Below, piece after piece: positions 15,946 to 24,362 of a stretch of 41,715 bases of DNA. The position numbers were made by a program, and so were the translations under genes. Under the pieces are notes generated by a model, which saw nothing but the letters and a program-made list of their open reading frames with translations, did not search any database and was not told the origin of the DNA. The stretch covers positions 1 through 41,715 of the forward strand of contig JANTHB010000027.1 in the NCBI GenBank assembly GCA_024762655.1, written 5' to 3'. Within the stretch, counting starts at the first letter, position 1. Each line of letters begins with the position of its first letter. The stretch comes from Bacteroidales bacterium. GTDB taxonomy: Bacteria > Bacteroidota > Bacteroidia > Bacteroidales > VadinHA17.

Positions 15946-16779
15946 ATTCTCCAGTGTGAAAAACTTGTCTACCCGGTATCCCTTGTCAGTCATCTTAATA
16001 GTGCAGCATTCGTGGTACAGGTCGTGTTCAAAAAAGAGGATATACTTGTTTTCATAAGCTTCTTTTAAAAAGGCGGCTTTTTCCTGCAGGGTAACCAGGG
16101 GTTCTATATCATAGCTCATGTTCCATACCAGCGGCAGATGGGCCGCAGAGGGGATCAGATCGGCCATGAACACCAGGGTCCGCCCGTGGTAATGTATAAA
16201 AGGGATCAGTTGACCGCGGGTGTGACCGTTGTAGATCCTCAGTTCTACCCCGGGGACCAGCTCCGAATCGTTTTCAAGAAGTCTCAGTTGTCCGCTATCC
16301 TGTATGGGGTGGATATTCTCTTTCAGAAAAGCATCTTTCTCACGCGGATTGGGGTGCGTAGCCCATTCCCAATGCGAACGGCTGATCCAAAACGTTGCAT
16401 TGGGGAAAACAGGTTCAAAGCCGGAATGGTCCCGCCTGTAACGGATCCCACCGCCACAATGGTCGGCATGCAGGTGGGTCAATACCATATCGGTGATATC
16501 CTCCGGGGCATACCCGGCCTTTTTAAGGCCTCCTTCCAATCCGTCACCCCCGTTGAGGTACACATATTTGAAAAATTTTTCATCCTGCTTGTCCCCGTAC
16601 CCATTATCGATGAGTATACGCCGGTCGCCCGTGTCGATGAGTAGAGAGCGCAGGGCCCAATTACAAAGGTTATTACCGTCGGCAGGATATACCTTCTGCC
16701 ACAATGTCTTGGGAACAACACCAAACATGGCTCCCCCGTCAATCCTGAAGTTTGATATATGTACACGAAACAGCTTCAT
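15934..16779 (-). CDS. MBL-fold metallo-hydrolase (lactonase/AHL-lactonase-like group)
   Basis: 281 residues. The metal-binding motif T-H102-L-H104-A-D106-H107 (VLTHLHADHCGG) is intact; further ligands are expected at H185 in NGHTRGQ, the Asp in VFMADLIP and the His in FFEHDLYHE. The N-terminus MKLFRVHISNFRIDGGAMFG, with a DNG strand (ILIDNGYGDK), resembles the broad lactonase-like branch of the superfamily. No signal peptide, so cytoplasmic. The substrate cannot be predicted; lactones, thioesters or phosphoesters are all plausible. It diverges from tRNA-Glu. The stop codon is embedded in a 28-bp palindrome. Confidence 0.86.
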   Translation of the reverse strand: MKLFRVHISNFRIDGGAMFGVVPKTLWQKVYPADGNNLCNWALRSLLIDTGDRRILIDNGYGDKQDEKFFKYVYLNGGDGLEGGLKKAGYAPEDITDMVLTHLHADHCGGGIRYRRDHSGFEPVFPNATFWISRSHWEWATHPNPREKDAFLKENIHPIQDSGQLRLLENDSELVPGVELRIYNGHTRGQLIPFIHYHGRTLVFMADLIPSAAHLPLVWNMSYDIEPLVTLQEKAAFLKEAYENKYILFFEHDLYHECCTIKMTDKGYRVDKFFTLENFPT

Positions 16780-16803
16780 AGCGTATTATTTAAGGATGAT
16801 CGA

Positions 16804-16811
16804 CAAAGATA
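16804..16811 (-). promoter_or_regulatory. -7 element of the MBL-fold gene promoter
   Basis: A perfect TATCTTTG on the minus strand, 24 bp before the ATG. A TTTG on the minus strand (16839-16836) lies 24 nt further upstream, longer than usual. That TTTG is the other arm of a TTTGCAAA whose first half is the -33 box of the divergent tRNA promoter. Confidence 0.6.
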
Positions 16812-16831
16812 AATTTTTAGCCGAAAAAAAA

Positions 16832-16861
16832 TTTGCAAAAAAAAAAATATTTTTACCTTTG
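16832..16861 (+). promoter_or_regulatory. Promoter of the tRNA-Glu-rpsT unit (Bacteroidota type)
   Basis: TTTG (16832-16835), an 18-nt A/T-rich spacer, and a perfect TAnnTTTG element TACCTTTG (16854-16861). The mature tRNA begins 12 nt after the -7 box. Confidence 0.85.
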
Positions 16862-16872
16862 CACTCCGATTT

Positions 16873-16947
16873 GGTCCGTTCGTCTAGGGGTTAGGACGCC
16901 AGGTTTTCATCCTGGTAACAGGGGTTCGATTCCCCTACGGACTACCA
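16873..16947 (+). tRNA. tRNA-Glu (anticodon TTC)
   Basis: The cloverleaf folds fully: acceptor GGTCCGT pairs with ACGGACT (first pair G-T), the D arm lies around CGTCTAGGGGTTAGGACG, the anticodon stem CCAGG/CCTGG encloses loop TTTTCAT with anticodon TTC at 16906-16908, and the T arm AGGGG-TTCGATT-CCCCT is perfect. The discriminator base is A (16944) and the CCA end is encoded (16945-16947). The anticodon reads GAA and GAG. rpsT starts 30 bp downstream with no room for a clear promoter, so the two probably share a transcript. Confidence 0.97.
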
Positions 16948-16977
16948 GGAACAGAATAACCTTATTATAAAGACATT

Positions 16978-17229
16978 ATGGCACATCATCTTTCAGCACT
17001 GAAAAGGATAAGACAGGATCAGAAAAAGAAACAACATAACCGGTATTATGCCAGAACGACGCGTAATGCTGTTAAAAAGTTAAGGAAAACCACCGATAAA
17101 CAGGAAGCTTCCGATTTGTATCCCAAAGTGGAAGCGATGCTGGATAAACTGGCAAAAAACCATGTTATTCATAAAAACAAAGCGGCCAATCTCAAATCCA
17201 AGCTGGCCAGGCACGTAAACAGCCTGTAA
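16978..17229 (+). CDS. rpsT: 30S ribosomal protein S20
   Basis: 83 residues, basic, three-helix protein that binds 16S rRNA at the base of the body early in 30S assembly. Conserved features: [17 protein letters not shown] at the N-terminus, an RNAVKKLRK-type segment in helix 2, and [16 protein letters not shown] at the end. It is the second gene after tRNA-Glu and is followed by a strong intrinsic terminator. Its mRNA 5' end would be produced by tRNA 3' processing unless a promoter is hidden inside the tRNA gene. Confidence 0.96.
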   Translation: MAHHLSALKRIRQDQKKKQHNRYYARTTRNAVKKLRKTTDKQEASDLYPKVEAMLDKLAKNHVIHKNKAANLKSKLARHVNSL

Positions 17230-17263
17230 AAATTTTATACCATATATAACTCTCAATTATGTA

Positions 17264-17291
17264 AATACCTTCTGCGGAAGGTATTTTTTTT
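17264..17291 (+). terminator. Intrinsic terminator after rpsT
   Basis: A 9-bp perfect stem AATACCTTC/GAAGGTATT with loop TGCG (17264-17285) runs into eight Ts, 34 bp after the rpsT stop. Confidence 0.92.
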
Positions 17292-17346
17292 GTCCGTATC
17301 GCCGGTTTTTTATATCTTGAACCATCCACCTGTATTATTTTACAGT

Positions 17347-18042
17347 ATGGCTGATTACGAAAAACTTACGATCAAGCAATGGGCCGTGGAAGACCGTCCC
17401 AGGGAGAAATTGCTGGCTAAAGGGATCAGGTCCCTTACCGATGCTGAGTTGATTGCCATCCTGATCCGTTCAGGCACGTCCCGCGAATCGGCAGTTGATC
17501 TGGCCAAAAGGATCCTGAACGCTACGGGAAATAATCTCAATGAACTCTCCCGGCTGAGTGTGCACGACCTGCAGAAGTTCAACGGAATGGGGGAGGCCAA
17601 AGCCATCTCGATCATAGCTGCCATGGAGCTGGGACGGCGGCGTAAGCTCTCGGAGGTGTTGCAGAAAAAACAGATTACCTCCAGCCGTGATGTGTTCGAT
17701 TTTTTCCATCCTTTTCTGGGAGACCTCTCCCATGAAGAGTTTTGGGTGCTTCACCTGAGCCGTTCCAATCGCATCCTCGCCTGGAAAAAAATCAGTCAGG
17801 GGGGGATTGCCGGGACGGTGACAGATATCCGGCTCATTTTGAAAGACGCCCTGGAAAATATGGCCACCTCCCTGGTGATATGCCACAACCATCCTTCCGG
17901 GAACCTGCAACCCAGTCAGGCCGATAAGGAAATCACCAAAAAGATCAGGGAAGCTGCCGGTTTCATGGAGATACGACTCCTGGATCATGTGGTCCTCGGC
18001 AATGACAGCTACTTCAGCTTTGCCGACGAAGGGTTGTTATGA
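17347..18042 (+). CDS. radC: RadC/YicR-family JAMM-domain protein
   Basis: 231 residues from ATG 17347 (MADYEKLTIKQWAVEDRPREKL). A TTG at 17290 would add a leader lying within the rpsT terminator and is rejected. The N-terminal UPF0758 helical region contains RPREKLLAKGIRSLTDAELIAILIRSGT and a helix-hairpin-helix-like segment near residue 60-95 (LQKFNGMGEAKA). The C-terminal JAMM metalloprotease-like domain has the zinc motif CHNHPSGNLQPSQAD near 182-196. The old link to DNA repair (RadC102) has been withdrawn in the literature, so molecular function is unknown. Confidence 0.9.
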   Translation: MADYEKLTIKQWAVEDRPREKLLAKGIRSLTDAELIAILIRSGTSRESAVDLAKRILNATGNNLNELSRLSVHDLQKFNGMGEAKAISIIAAMELGRRRKLSEVLQKKQITSSRDVFDFFHPFLGDLSHEEFWVLHLSRSNRILAWKKISQGGIAGTVTDIRLILKDALENMATSLVICHNHPSGNLQPSQADKEITKKIREAAGFMEIRLLDHVVLGNDSYFSFADEGLL

Positions 18043-18057
18043 GGGTCAGCAACCAGG

Positions 18058-18546
18058 CTATACTTCCCGTCTCTTTACCTCACTCCTGTCCTCACATCTC
18101 TCCAATAAACGGTGTACCGGCACTTTCAGCACAGGATGGATCCACTCCGGACAGATATCATTCACCGGCACCAGGACAAAGCGCCGCCGGGTCATCCGTG
18201 GGTGAGGGATCTCCAGTTCCGGATCCCTGATAATGCGATCGCCAAAAAAAATAATGTCTATATCGAGGGTCCTGCCGGCGTATTGTCGTTCCTCACGCCG
18301 GCGCCCCAACTGGTATTCGATGTTATGTATTTCCCGCAGGAAATCCCGGGGGGCCAGCTCAGTCTCCATCAGCAGGGCCTGGTTCAGGAAAGGGGTATCG
18401 TCCTCAAAACCCCAGGGCTCCGTTTCATAAACAGCCGAATGATCCAACACCCGCCCCACACGTTGCTCCAGAAAAAACAAGGCATGCTTCAGATATTCCC
18501 TGCGGTTTCCCCGGTTCCCTCCCGTTAATAAAATAGTTCTTTCCAA
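18058..18546 (-). CDS. folK: 2-amino-4-hydroxy-6-hydroxymethyldihydropteridine pyrophosphokinase
   Basis: Transfers pyrophosphate from ATP to 6-hydroxymethyl-7,8-dihydropterin in folate synthesis. Motifs: ILLTGGNRGNR (the usual LGSNxGNR), SAVYETEPWGFEDDTPFLN (pterin side), and RQYAGRTLDIDIIFF with PHPRMTRRRFVLVPV (ATP/Mg site). Two TTG starts are possible, 18573 and 18546. I prefer 18546 (162 residues), because the perfect -7 box at 18581-18588 predicts transcription from about 18574, which would leave the 18573 codon without a leader, and because family members begin only a few residues before the first strand. It diverges from sppA. Confidence 0.93.
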   Translation of the reverse strand: MERTILLTGGNRGNRREYLKHALFFLEQRVGRVLDHSAVYETEPWGFEDDTPFLNQALLMETELAPRDFLREIHNIEYQLGRRREERQYAGRTLDIDIIFFGDRIIRDPELEIPHPRMTRRRFVLVPVNDICPEWIHPVLKVPVHRLLERCEDRSEVKRREV

Positions 18547-18576
18547 ACCGTTCTGTTTTGAAATTCCCGTCAATTA

Positions 18577-18609
18577 TTTGCAAATGTACATTACTCCTTT
18601 GTATCTTTA
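18577..18609 (+). promoter_or_regulatory. Promoter of sppA
   Basis: TTTG (18577-18580), a 21-nt spacer, TATCTTTA (18602-18609, one mismatch). The ATG follows 41 bp later. The -33 box overlaps the first half of an ATTTGCAAAT palindrome (18576-18585). Confidence 0.65.
18581..18588 (-). promoter_or_regulatory. -7 element of the folK promoter
   Basis: A perfect TACATTTG on the minus strand, directly abutting the -33 box of sppA. No clear -33 TTTG is found for it. The two divergent promoters overlap, so RNA polymerase binding at one should exclude the other. Confidence 0.55.
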
Positions 18610-18649
18610 ATCCCTGTTCATTAAAAATCATTAATAACATCTGTATATC

Positions 18650-20416
18650 ATGAAGAGTTTCTTAAAATATACGCTGGCCACTTTGCTCGGTTTATTTCTT
18701 TTTTCTATCCTCTCCGTTCTTTTCTTTTTCGGAATGCTGGGGATCATGATGTCCTCCACGGAAAAACCCGTAACGGTAAAACCCCATTCGGTTCTGTACT
18801 ACCAACTTGGGGCTTTCGTTCCGGAAAGAACGCTTTCTTTTCCTCTTTTCGGGAGCAATCCGTTTTCTCTTGACATGACGCCGGCACCCGGTCTGAATGA
18901 TATTCTGGCGGATATACACAAGGCCAAAGAGGATGATAATATTACGGGCATTTATATTGAGGCAGGTATGTCTTCACCGGGGATCGGAACCATCGAAGAG
19001 ATCAGAAATGCATTGCTGGATTTCAAACAATCCGGGAAATTCGTACTTGTGTATTGTCCCGATCTCATGCTGCAATCGGCTTATTACCTGGCTACCGCTG
19101 CCGATACGATATACCTGAATCCGGCAGGGACCTTCCAGTTTACAGGCATGCGCTCGGAGATTATGTATTATAAAAAAGCCCTGGAAAAACTGGGCGTGCA
19201 GGTTCAGGTCATCAAACATGGAAAATTCAAAAGTGCCGTTGAGCCTTTTATCCGTCAGAACATGAGCCCGGAGAACAGGGAACAGATCCGGGTTTATATG
19301 AGCTCTATCTGGGATCATATTCTGAAAAACATCTCCACAGCCCGGAAAGTTCCCGTCCGGAGGCTCAATGAGCTTGCTGACAGCCTGGCCATTGACAGTC
19401 CGGAAGCTGCCGTCGCATATCACCTGATTGACGGGGTCAGGTACAAGGATGAGATCCTGGACGAACTCAAGGAAAGGTCCGGATATTCAGGCAAAGAGGT
19501 CCGTCTGGTCTCCCTCGGCAAATACACCAAAGTGCCTGCCGGAAAACACGGTTCTTACGGCAAGAATAAGATTGCGGTTATTTATGCTTTCGGAGACATT
19601 GTGATGGGTGCGGGCAATGAGACAAATATCGGGGACAAGCGTTTTGCCAAGGCCCTTCGCAAAGCCCGGCTGGACACCAATGTGAAAGCCATCGTGCTGC
19701 GTGTCAACTCTCCCGGCGGGAGTGCCCTGGCTTCCGATATTATCTGGCGGGAGGTCGAACTGGCCCATCAGGCCAAACCCGTGGTGGCATCCATGGGGAA
19801 CTATGCGGCTTCGGGCGGGTACTATATCCTCTCCCCCGCAGATTCGGTATTCACCCAACCCGTTACACTTACCGGCTCAATAGGGGTCTTCGGTCTTATC
19901 CCCAATGCGGGAAAATTGTTCCGGGACAAACTGGGGATCACTTTCGACGTGGAAAAAACCAACAAACATGCCGACTTCGGCTCTGTTTACCGGCCGCTCT
20001 CTCCCGGTGAGAAAATGTTTCTGACCACGCAGATAGAAAATACCTATCAGACCTTTGTCGATCATGTCAGCCGGGGCCGTCACCTGCGACCTTCTTATGT
20101 TGACTCTATCGGTCAGGGAAGGGTATGGAGCGGTATCAATGCCGTGGAGAACGGACTTGCCGATACGACCGGAGGGTTGTACGATGCCATCGATGCTGCG
20201 GCACAATTGGCGCACCTGGATAATTATCGCACGATTACCTTACCGGTGGTGGAGGATCCCTACCAGAAACTGATCAAACAACTTACCGGGGATGTCCGGA
20301 TGAGAGCCATCCCCCATGAGCTGAGAGGACTTTATCAGACCTGGAAGGCGATTATGGAAACGAAAAACAGAATGTCGGTGTTGACACGGTTACCTTACGA
20401 AATTACTGTATACTAA
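18650..20416 (+). CDS. sppA: Signal peptide peptidase SppA, 67K type
   Basis: 588 residues, the long tandem-domain form. It starts with one transmembrane helix (residues about 7-33) that anchors it in the inner membrane facing the periplasm, where it degrades signal-peptide remnants. The Lys-Ser dyad is intact: the general base K194 lies in GKFKSAVEPF in the N-terminal domain, and the nucleophile S388 lies in MGNYAASGGYY in the C-terminal domain, matching the layout of E. coli SppA. Other conserved parts: VLRVNSPGGSALASD (oxyanion region) and GSIGVFG. Divergent from folK and convergent with gltX. A weak hairpin (20434-20456) without a T-run lies after the stop. Confidence 0.96.
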   Translation: MKSFLKYTLATLLGLFLFSILSVLFFFGMLGIMMSSTEKPVTVKPHSVLYYQLGAFVPERTLSFPLFGSNPFSLDMTPAPGLNDILADIHKAKEDDNITGIYIEAGMSSPGIGTIEEIRNALLDFKQSGKFVLVYCPDLMLQSAYYLATAADTIYLNPAGTFQFTGMRSEIMYYKKALEKLGVQVQVIKHGKFKSAVEPFIRQNMSPENREQIRVYMSSIWDHILKNISTARKVPVRRLNELADSLAIDSPEAAVAYHLIDGVRYKDEILDELKERSGYSGKEVRLVSLGKYTKVPAGKHGSYGKNKIAVIYAFGDIVMGAGNETNIGDKRFAKALRKARLDTNVKAIVLRVNSPGGSALASDIIWREVELAHQAKPVVASMGNYAASGGYYILSPADSVFTQPVTLTGSIGVFGLIPNAGKLFRDKLGITFDVEKTNKHADFGSVYRPLSPGEKMFLTTQIENTYQTFVDHVSRGRHLRPSYVDSIGQGRVWSGINAVENGLADTTGGLYDAIDAAAQLAHLDNYRTITLPVVEDPYQKLIKQLTGDVRMRAIPHELRGLYQTWKAIMETKNRMSVLTRLPYEITVY

Positions 20417-20512
20417 ACAACAGCTTTATAACGGTCCTTTGCCGTCTAGGCCGGACATAGAGCGGGGTTGGGAAAATACGAAAACTATCCGTATCGTGCG
20501 TGTTGAGAAATA

Positions 20513-22030
20513 TTATTCCGGTAATGTTTTCAGCCCGTTCTCAATCCTCTTCAGGGTTTCCTCCTTCCCGATCATCTCCATGATATCAAAAAGATGAGGT
20601 CCCCTGGAAGCTCCTACCAACAGCAGGCGCAAAGCATTCAGCACCTTCCCCATGCCGGTCTCCCGCTTTTCGATCCATCGTTTAACGTTCTCTTCCAGCG
20701 TAGGGCTGTCAAAAGGGGCTGTCCCGGCCAGCGCTTCAGACAGTTCCCGCATCAGCTCGGGAACATCTCCTTTCCAGCGTTTTTTAACAACCTTTTCATC
20801 ATATTGCTCCGGCGCTTTGAAAAAGAACGAGGTTTCGTCCCACAGCTCCTTTACAAAATCCACGCGTTCCCTGACCTGGCTCACCACCTTCTCCACGAAT
20901 GACAAATCAGCGGTTATCCCTTTTTCCATTAATACCGGGAGGAATAGCTCTGCTACTTCCCGGGTGGTTTTCATTTGCAGATATTGGTGGTTGAACCAGC
21001 GGGCTTTTTGCGGGTCAAACCTGGCTCCTGCCTTGTTGATCCGTTCGAGAGAAAACTGTTTGATCAGTTCATCCATGGAGAAGATCTCCTGATCCGTTCC
21101 GGGATTCCAGCCCAGCAATGCGAGCATATTTACAAAAGCTTCCGGGAAATAACCCTGTTCCCGGTATCCCGGATACACTTCTCCTTCCGGTGTTTTCCAG
21201 TTGAGCGGAAACACGGGAAAACCCAACCGGTCCCCGTCCCGTTTGCTCAGCTTGCCTTTTCCATCGGGTTTCAGGATAAGAGGAAGATGGGCAAACACCG
21301 GAGGTTCCCACCCGAAAGCCCGGTAAAGCAAAATATGCAGGGGCAGGGAAGGTAGCCATTCTTCGCCGCGTATCACATGACTGATCTCCATGAGATGATC
21401 ATCCACAATGTTTGCCATGTGATAGGTGGGTAGACCGTCCGATTTAAAAAGTACTTTATCATCCAGGGTGTCCGGATCGAAAGAGAGATCCCCGCGGATA
21501 ATATCGTGTACCCTGACCGGCTCTCCGGGATCGACCCTGAAACGTACCACATAAGGGTCTCCCTTTTTAATCCGTGCACGGGTCTCTTCTTCTGTCAGCG
21601 CCAAAGAGTTTATCATCCCGTTACGGACGGTGTGGTTATACATAAATGTCTGTCCGCGGGAGGCATACTCCTGCCTTTTTTCTTCCAGTTCTTCCGGCGT
21701 ATCAAAGGCGTAATAAGCTTTTCCTTTTTCAAGCAGGTCCTGTATGAATTTTTGATAGATGTCTTTGCGTTCCGACTGGCGGTAAGGACCATACCCGCCT
21801 CCTTCCCGGATTCCTTCATCAACGTTCATTCCACACCACTCCAGGGATTCCATGATGTATTCTTCAGCTCCGGGGACAAAACGCCTCCGGTCTGTGTCTT
21901 CAATACGAAGAATAAAGGTCCCGTTGTTTTTTCTTGTAAAAAGATAATTAAAAAGAGCTGTCCGGACCCCTCCAAGATGCAAGGGTCCTGTCGGACTGGG
22001 GGCAAAACGCACTCTCACTCGATTTTCCAT
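20513..22030 (-). CDS. gltX: Glutamate--tRNA ligase
   Basis: Class I aminoacyl-tRNA synthetase charging tRNA-Glu, 505 residues from ATG 22030 ([21 protein letters not shown]). An in-frame ATG at 22066 would add 12 residues and start upstream of the likely promoter. The HIGH motif appears as PLHLGG, the KMSKS motif as [14 protein letters not shown] (near residue 250). The C-terminal anticodon-binding domain is complete and ends at residue 505 with LKTLPE. GATAB-type amidation genes are not in the window, so whether it is discriminating cannot be told. A -7 box TACCTTTG lies 17 bp before the start. Confidence 0.97.
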   Translation of the reverse strand: MENRVRVRFAPSPTGPLHLGGVRTALFNYLFTRKNNGTFILRIEDTDRRRFVPGAEEYIMESLEWCGMNVDEGIREGGGYGPYRQSERKDIYQKFIQDLLEKGKAYYAFDTPEELEEKRQEYASRGQTFMYNHTVRNGMINSLALTEEETRARIKKGDPYVVRFRVDPGEPVRVHDIIRGDLSFDPDTLDDKVLFKSDGLPTYHMANIVDDHLMEISHVIRGEEWLPSLPLHILLYRAFGWEPPVFAHLPLILKPDGKGKLSKRDGDRLGFPVFPLNWKTPEGEVYPGYREQGYFPEAFVNMLALLGWNPGTDQEIFSMDELIKQFSLERINKAGARFDPQKARWFNHQYLQMKTTREVAELFLPVLMEKGITADLSFVEKVVSQVRERVDFVKELWDETSFFFKAPEQYDEKVVKKRWKGDVPELMRELSEALAGTAPFDSPTLEENVKRWIEKRETGMGKVLNALRLLLVGASRGPHLFDIMEMIGKEETLKRIENGLKTLPE

Positions 22031-22046
22031 ATTCTGAAATTTTCTG

Positions 22047-22054
22047 CAAAGGTA
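22047..22054 (-). promoter_or_regulatory. -7 element of the gltX promoter
   Basis: A perfect TACCTTTG on the minus strand followed by CA, as in other promoters here. The leader would be only about 10-12 nt. No clear -33 TTTG is seen. Confidence 0.6.
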
Positions 22055-22150
22055 ACAAAACTCCAATCTCCCATATGTTAAAAATCATTTGTACACATCA
22101 AAATATTCCTTTATTTCGTATGTATGAATACAAGAACTAATAATTGATTT

Positions 22151-23107
22151 ATGAAGGAAAACATTATGATCATAGGAGCCTCGGGGCAGATTGGATCGGA
22201 GCTGACTATGAAACTGCGCGAAATATACGGATCAGGCCATGTATATGCGACCGACCTGAAAGAACCGGCCCCGGATGTATTGCAGAGCGGTCCGTTTGAG
22301 TTGCTGGATGTTATGGATGATAAAAGGTTGATTCATTTTGTCATACGACACCATATCACCCAGATATATCATCTGGCTGCAGTTTTGTCGGGCAATGCGG
22401 AAAAACTTCCTATGCAGGCCTGGCATATCAACATGAACAGCCTGCTAAACGTGCTGGACCTGGCCAAGGAAGTGGAAGAGATCAAAAAGGTTTTCTGGCC
22501 CAGTTCCATTGCCGTTTTTGGCCCTACCACCCCGAAAAGAAAGACCCCGCAGCTTACCGTCATGGAACCCAACACGGTGTATGGTATCAGCAAACTGGCC
22601 GGGGAAAGGTGGATCGAATATTTTCACAAAAGATACCATGTGGATACGCGAAGTGTTCGCTATCCGGGGCTGATAAGTTACAAAACCGAGCCCGGCGGGG
22701 GGACTACCGATTATGCCGTTGAGATTTTTTACCACGCCATCAAAAGTGGCCGGTATGAATGTTTTCTGGATAAGCATGCCACCCTGCCCATGCTCTATAT
22801 GTCGGATGCCATTGAAGCGACGGTAAAACTGATGGAATCTGAGGCTTCTTCCCTGAGCATTCAGTCTGCCTACAATATCGGAGGATTGAGTTTCAGCCCG
22901 GAAGAGCTGGCTGCCGAAATTAAAAAACACATCCCTGATTTCACCATCACCTATAAACCGGATTTCCGCCAGGATATTGCCGCGACCTGGCCGGAAAGTA
23001 TCGATGATACGGTGGCCAGAAAAGACTGGGGTTACCATCCGCAATATGACCTGCCGGAATTGACGGAGCTGATGCTGAAAGAAATACAAAAAAAGTTAAA
23101 CAAATAA
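22151..23107 (+). CDS. tdh: L-threonine 3-dehydrogenase, SDR type
   Basis: 318-residue NAD-dependent extended short-chain dehydrogenase oxidising Thr to 2-amino-3-ketobutyrate. The N-terminal Rossmann motif is GASGQIGSEL (residues about 9-18), the active-site Ser lies in FWPSSIAVFG, and the catalytic Tyr-Lys pair in NTVYGISKLAGE. Later motifs SVRYPGLISYKTEPGGGTTDYAVEIF and MLYMSDAI are typical of this NAD-epimerase-like Tdh. This is not the zinc-dependent MDR enzyme of E. coli. It is 12 bp upstream of kbl, which uses its unstable product. The pair converts Thr plus CoA to glycine plus acetyl-CoA. Confidence 0.93.
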   Translation: MKENIMIIGASGQIGSELTMKLREIYGSGHVYATDLKEPAPDVLQSGPFELLDVMDDKRLIHFVIRHHITQIYHLAAVLSGNAEKLPMQAWHINMNSLLNVLDLAKEVEEIKKVFWPSSIAVFGPTTPKRKTPQLTVMEPNTVYGISKLAGERWIEYFHKRYHVDTRSVRYPGLISYKTEPGGGTTDYAVEIFYHAIKSGRYECFLDKHATLPMLYMSDAIEATVKLMESEASSLSIQSAYNIGGLSFSPEELAAEIKKHIPDFTITYKPDFRQDIAATWPESIDDTVARKDWGYHPQYDLPELTELMLKEIQKKLNK

Positions 23108-23119
23108 ATATCCTTTATC

Positions 23120-24313
23120 ATGTACAGCGAAAAAGTTAAACAACATTTCAGGAATGAACTTGACAGTATCCGGGAAGCCGGCCTGTTTAAGGACGAAAGG
23201 ATTATCACCTCTCCTCAGGGGGCCGAGATCACAATCTCCACCGGAGAAAAGGTACTGAACTTTTGTGCCAATAATTACCTGGGCCTCTCTAACAGTCCCC
23301 AGTTGATAAGAGCAGCCAAAGAGGCCATGGACACCAGAGGCTATGGGATGTCCTCGGTGCGGTTTATCTGCGGCACTCAGGATTTGCATAAAGAGCTGGA
23401 ATACCGGATTGCTAAGTTCTTTGGGACGGAAGACTCTATCCTGTATGCTGCCTGCTTTGATGCCAATGGCGGTCTTTTCGAACCGCTGTTGACCGAGGAG
23501 GATGCCATTATTTCCGATATGCTTAACCATGCTTCCATTATTGACGGAGTAAGGTTATGCAAAGCACGGCGTTTCAGATACCGCAACGGGGATATGCAGG
23601 ATCTGGAAGAGAAACTGAAAGAAGCACAATCCACCCGTTTCAGGGTCATCGTTACCGACGGCGTGTTCTCTATGGACGGAAATGTTGCTCCGGTAGATGA
23701 GATCGTCCGCCTGGCAGATAAATACGATGCACTGGTTATGGTAGATGAGAGTCACTCGGCCGGGGTAGTAGGAAATACCGGCCGTGGAGTCACGGAGTTA
23801 TTCAACATACGCGGACAGGTAGACCTCATCACCGGAACCCTGGGAAAAGCTTTCGGTGGGGCTATCGGGGGTTTTACCACAGGAAGGAAAGAGATTATCG
23901 AGATGCTGAGACAACGGTCACGGCCTTATCTTTTCTCCAACTCCCTGCCTCCGGCAGTGGTGGGTGCCGCCATCAAAATGTTTGATATGATGGACCAGAC
24001 TTCTGCCCTGCAGGAAAAACTGCACCGCAATACTGATTACTTCATGGAGAAAATGGAGAAACTCGGGTTTGACCTGAAACCCACCCAATCGGCTATTTGT
24101 GCCGTAATGCTCTATGACGCCAAACTCTCCCAGGATTTTGCAGGGAAGCTCCTGGAGGAAGGAATTTATGTCATCGGTTTTTATTATCCGGTGGTGCCCA
24201 AAGGGCAAGCGCGTATCCGGGTACAACTCTCTGCTGCGCATGATAAGGAACATATCGACAAGGCAGTGGCCGCGTTTGAAAAAGTAGGAAAAGAGTTGGG
24301 GGTGATAAAATAA
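23120..24313 (+). CDS. kbl: Glycine C-acetyltransferase (2-amino-3-ketobutyrate CoA ligase)
   Basis: 397-residue PLP enzyme of the alpha-oxoamine synthase family, cleaving 2-amino-3-ketobutyrate with CoA to glycine and acetyl-CoA. Conserved: [14 protein letters not shown] at about 47-60, [14 protein letters not shown] at 74-87, [11 protein letters not shown] at 208-218, and the PLP lysine K243 in [13 protein letters not shown]. Length and motif positions match E. coli Kbl (398 residues, Lys 244). Directly follows tdh and ends in a strong hairpin. Confidence 0.96.
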   Translation: MYSEKVKQHFRNELDSIREAGLFKDERIITSPQGAEITISTGEKVLNFCANNYLGLSNSPQLIRAAKEAMDTRGYGMSSVRFICGTQDLHKELEYRIAKFFGTEDSILYAACFDANGGLFEPLLTEEDAIISDMLNHASIIDGVRLCKARRFRYRNGDMQDLEEKLKEAQSTRFRVIVTDGVFSMDGNVAPVDEIVRLADKYDALVMVDESHSAGVVGNTGRGVTELFNIRGQVDLITGTLGKAFGGAIGGFTTGRKEIIEMLRQRSRPYLFSNSLPPAVVGAAIKMFDMMDQTSALQEKLHRNTDYFMEKMEKLGFDLKPTQSAICAVMLYDAKLSQDFAGKLLEEGIYVIGFYYPVVPKGQARIRVQLSAAHDKEHIDKAVAAFEKVGKELGVIK

Positions 24314-24338
24314 AAAACGGGGCTTTCGGGCCCCGTTT
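24312..24338. terminator. Bidirectional terminator between kbl and nrdJ
   Basis: A 9-bp perfect stem AAACGGGGC/GCCCCGTTT with loop TTTCGG (24315-24338) between convergent genes. The minus strand ends in a six-T run, so it is a canonical terminator for nrdJ. On the plus strand the T-run is interrupted by CC, giving a weaker terminator for kbl. Confidence 0.88.
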
Positions 24339-24362
24339 CCTTTATGTTTATCCTGTCCCGGA

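Noticed and set aside
17290-17346. Upstream TTG start for radC
   Set aside because: The codon lies within the T-tract of the rpsT terminator, and the family begins at MADYEK-like sequence (17347).
20434-20490. Hairpins between sppA and gltX as terminators
   Set aside because: GTCC/GGAC with GCC/GGC has an internal loop and no T-run; ATACG/CGTAT has a 9-nt loop and only four Ts. Neither is convincing.
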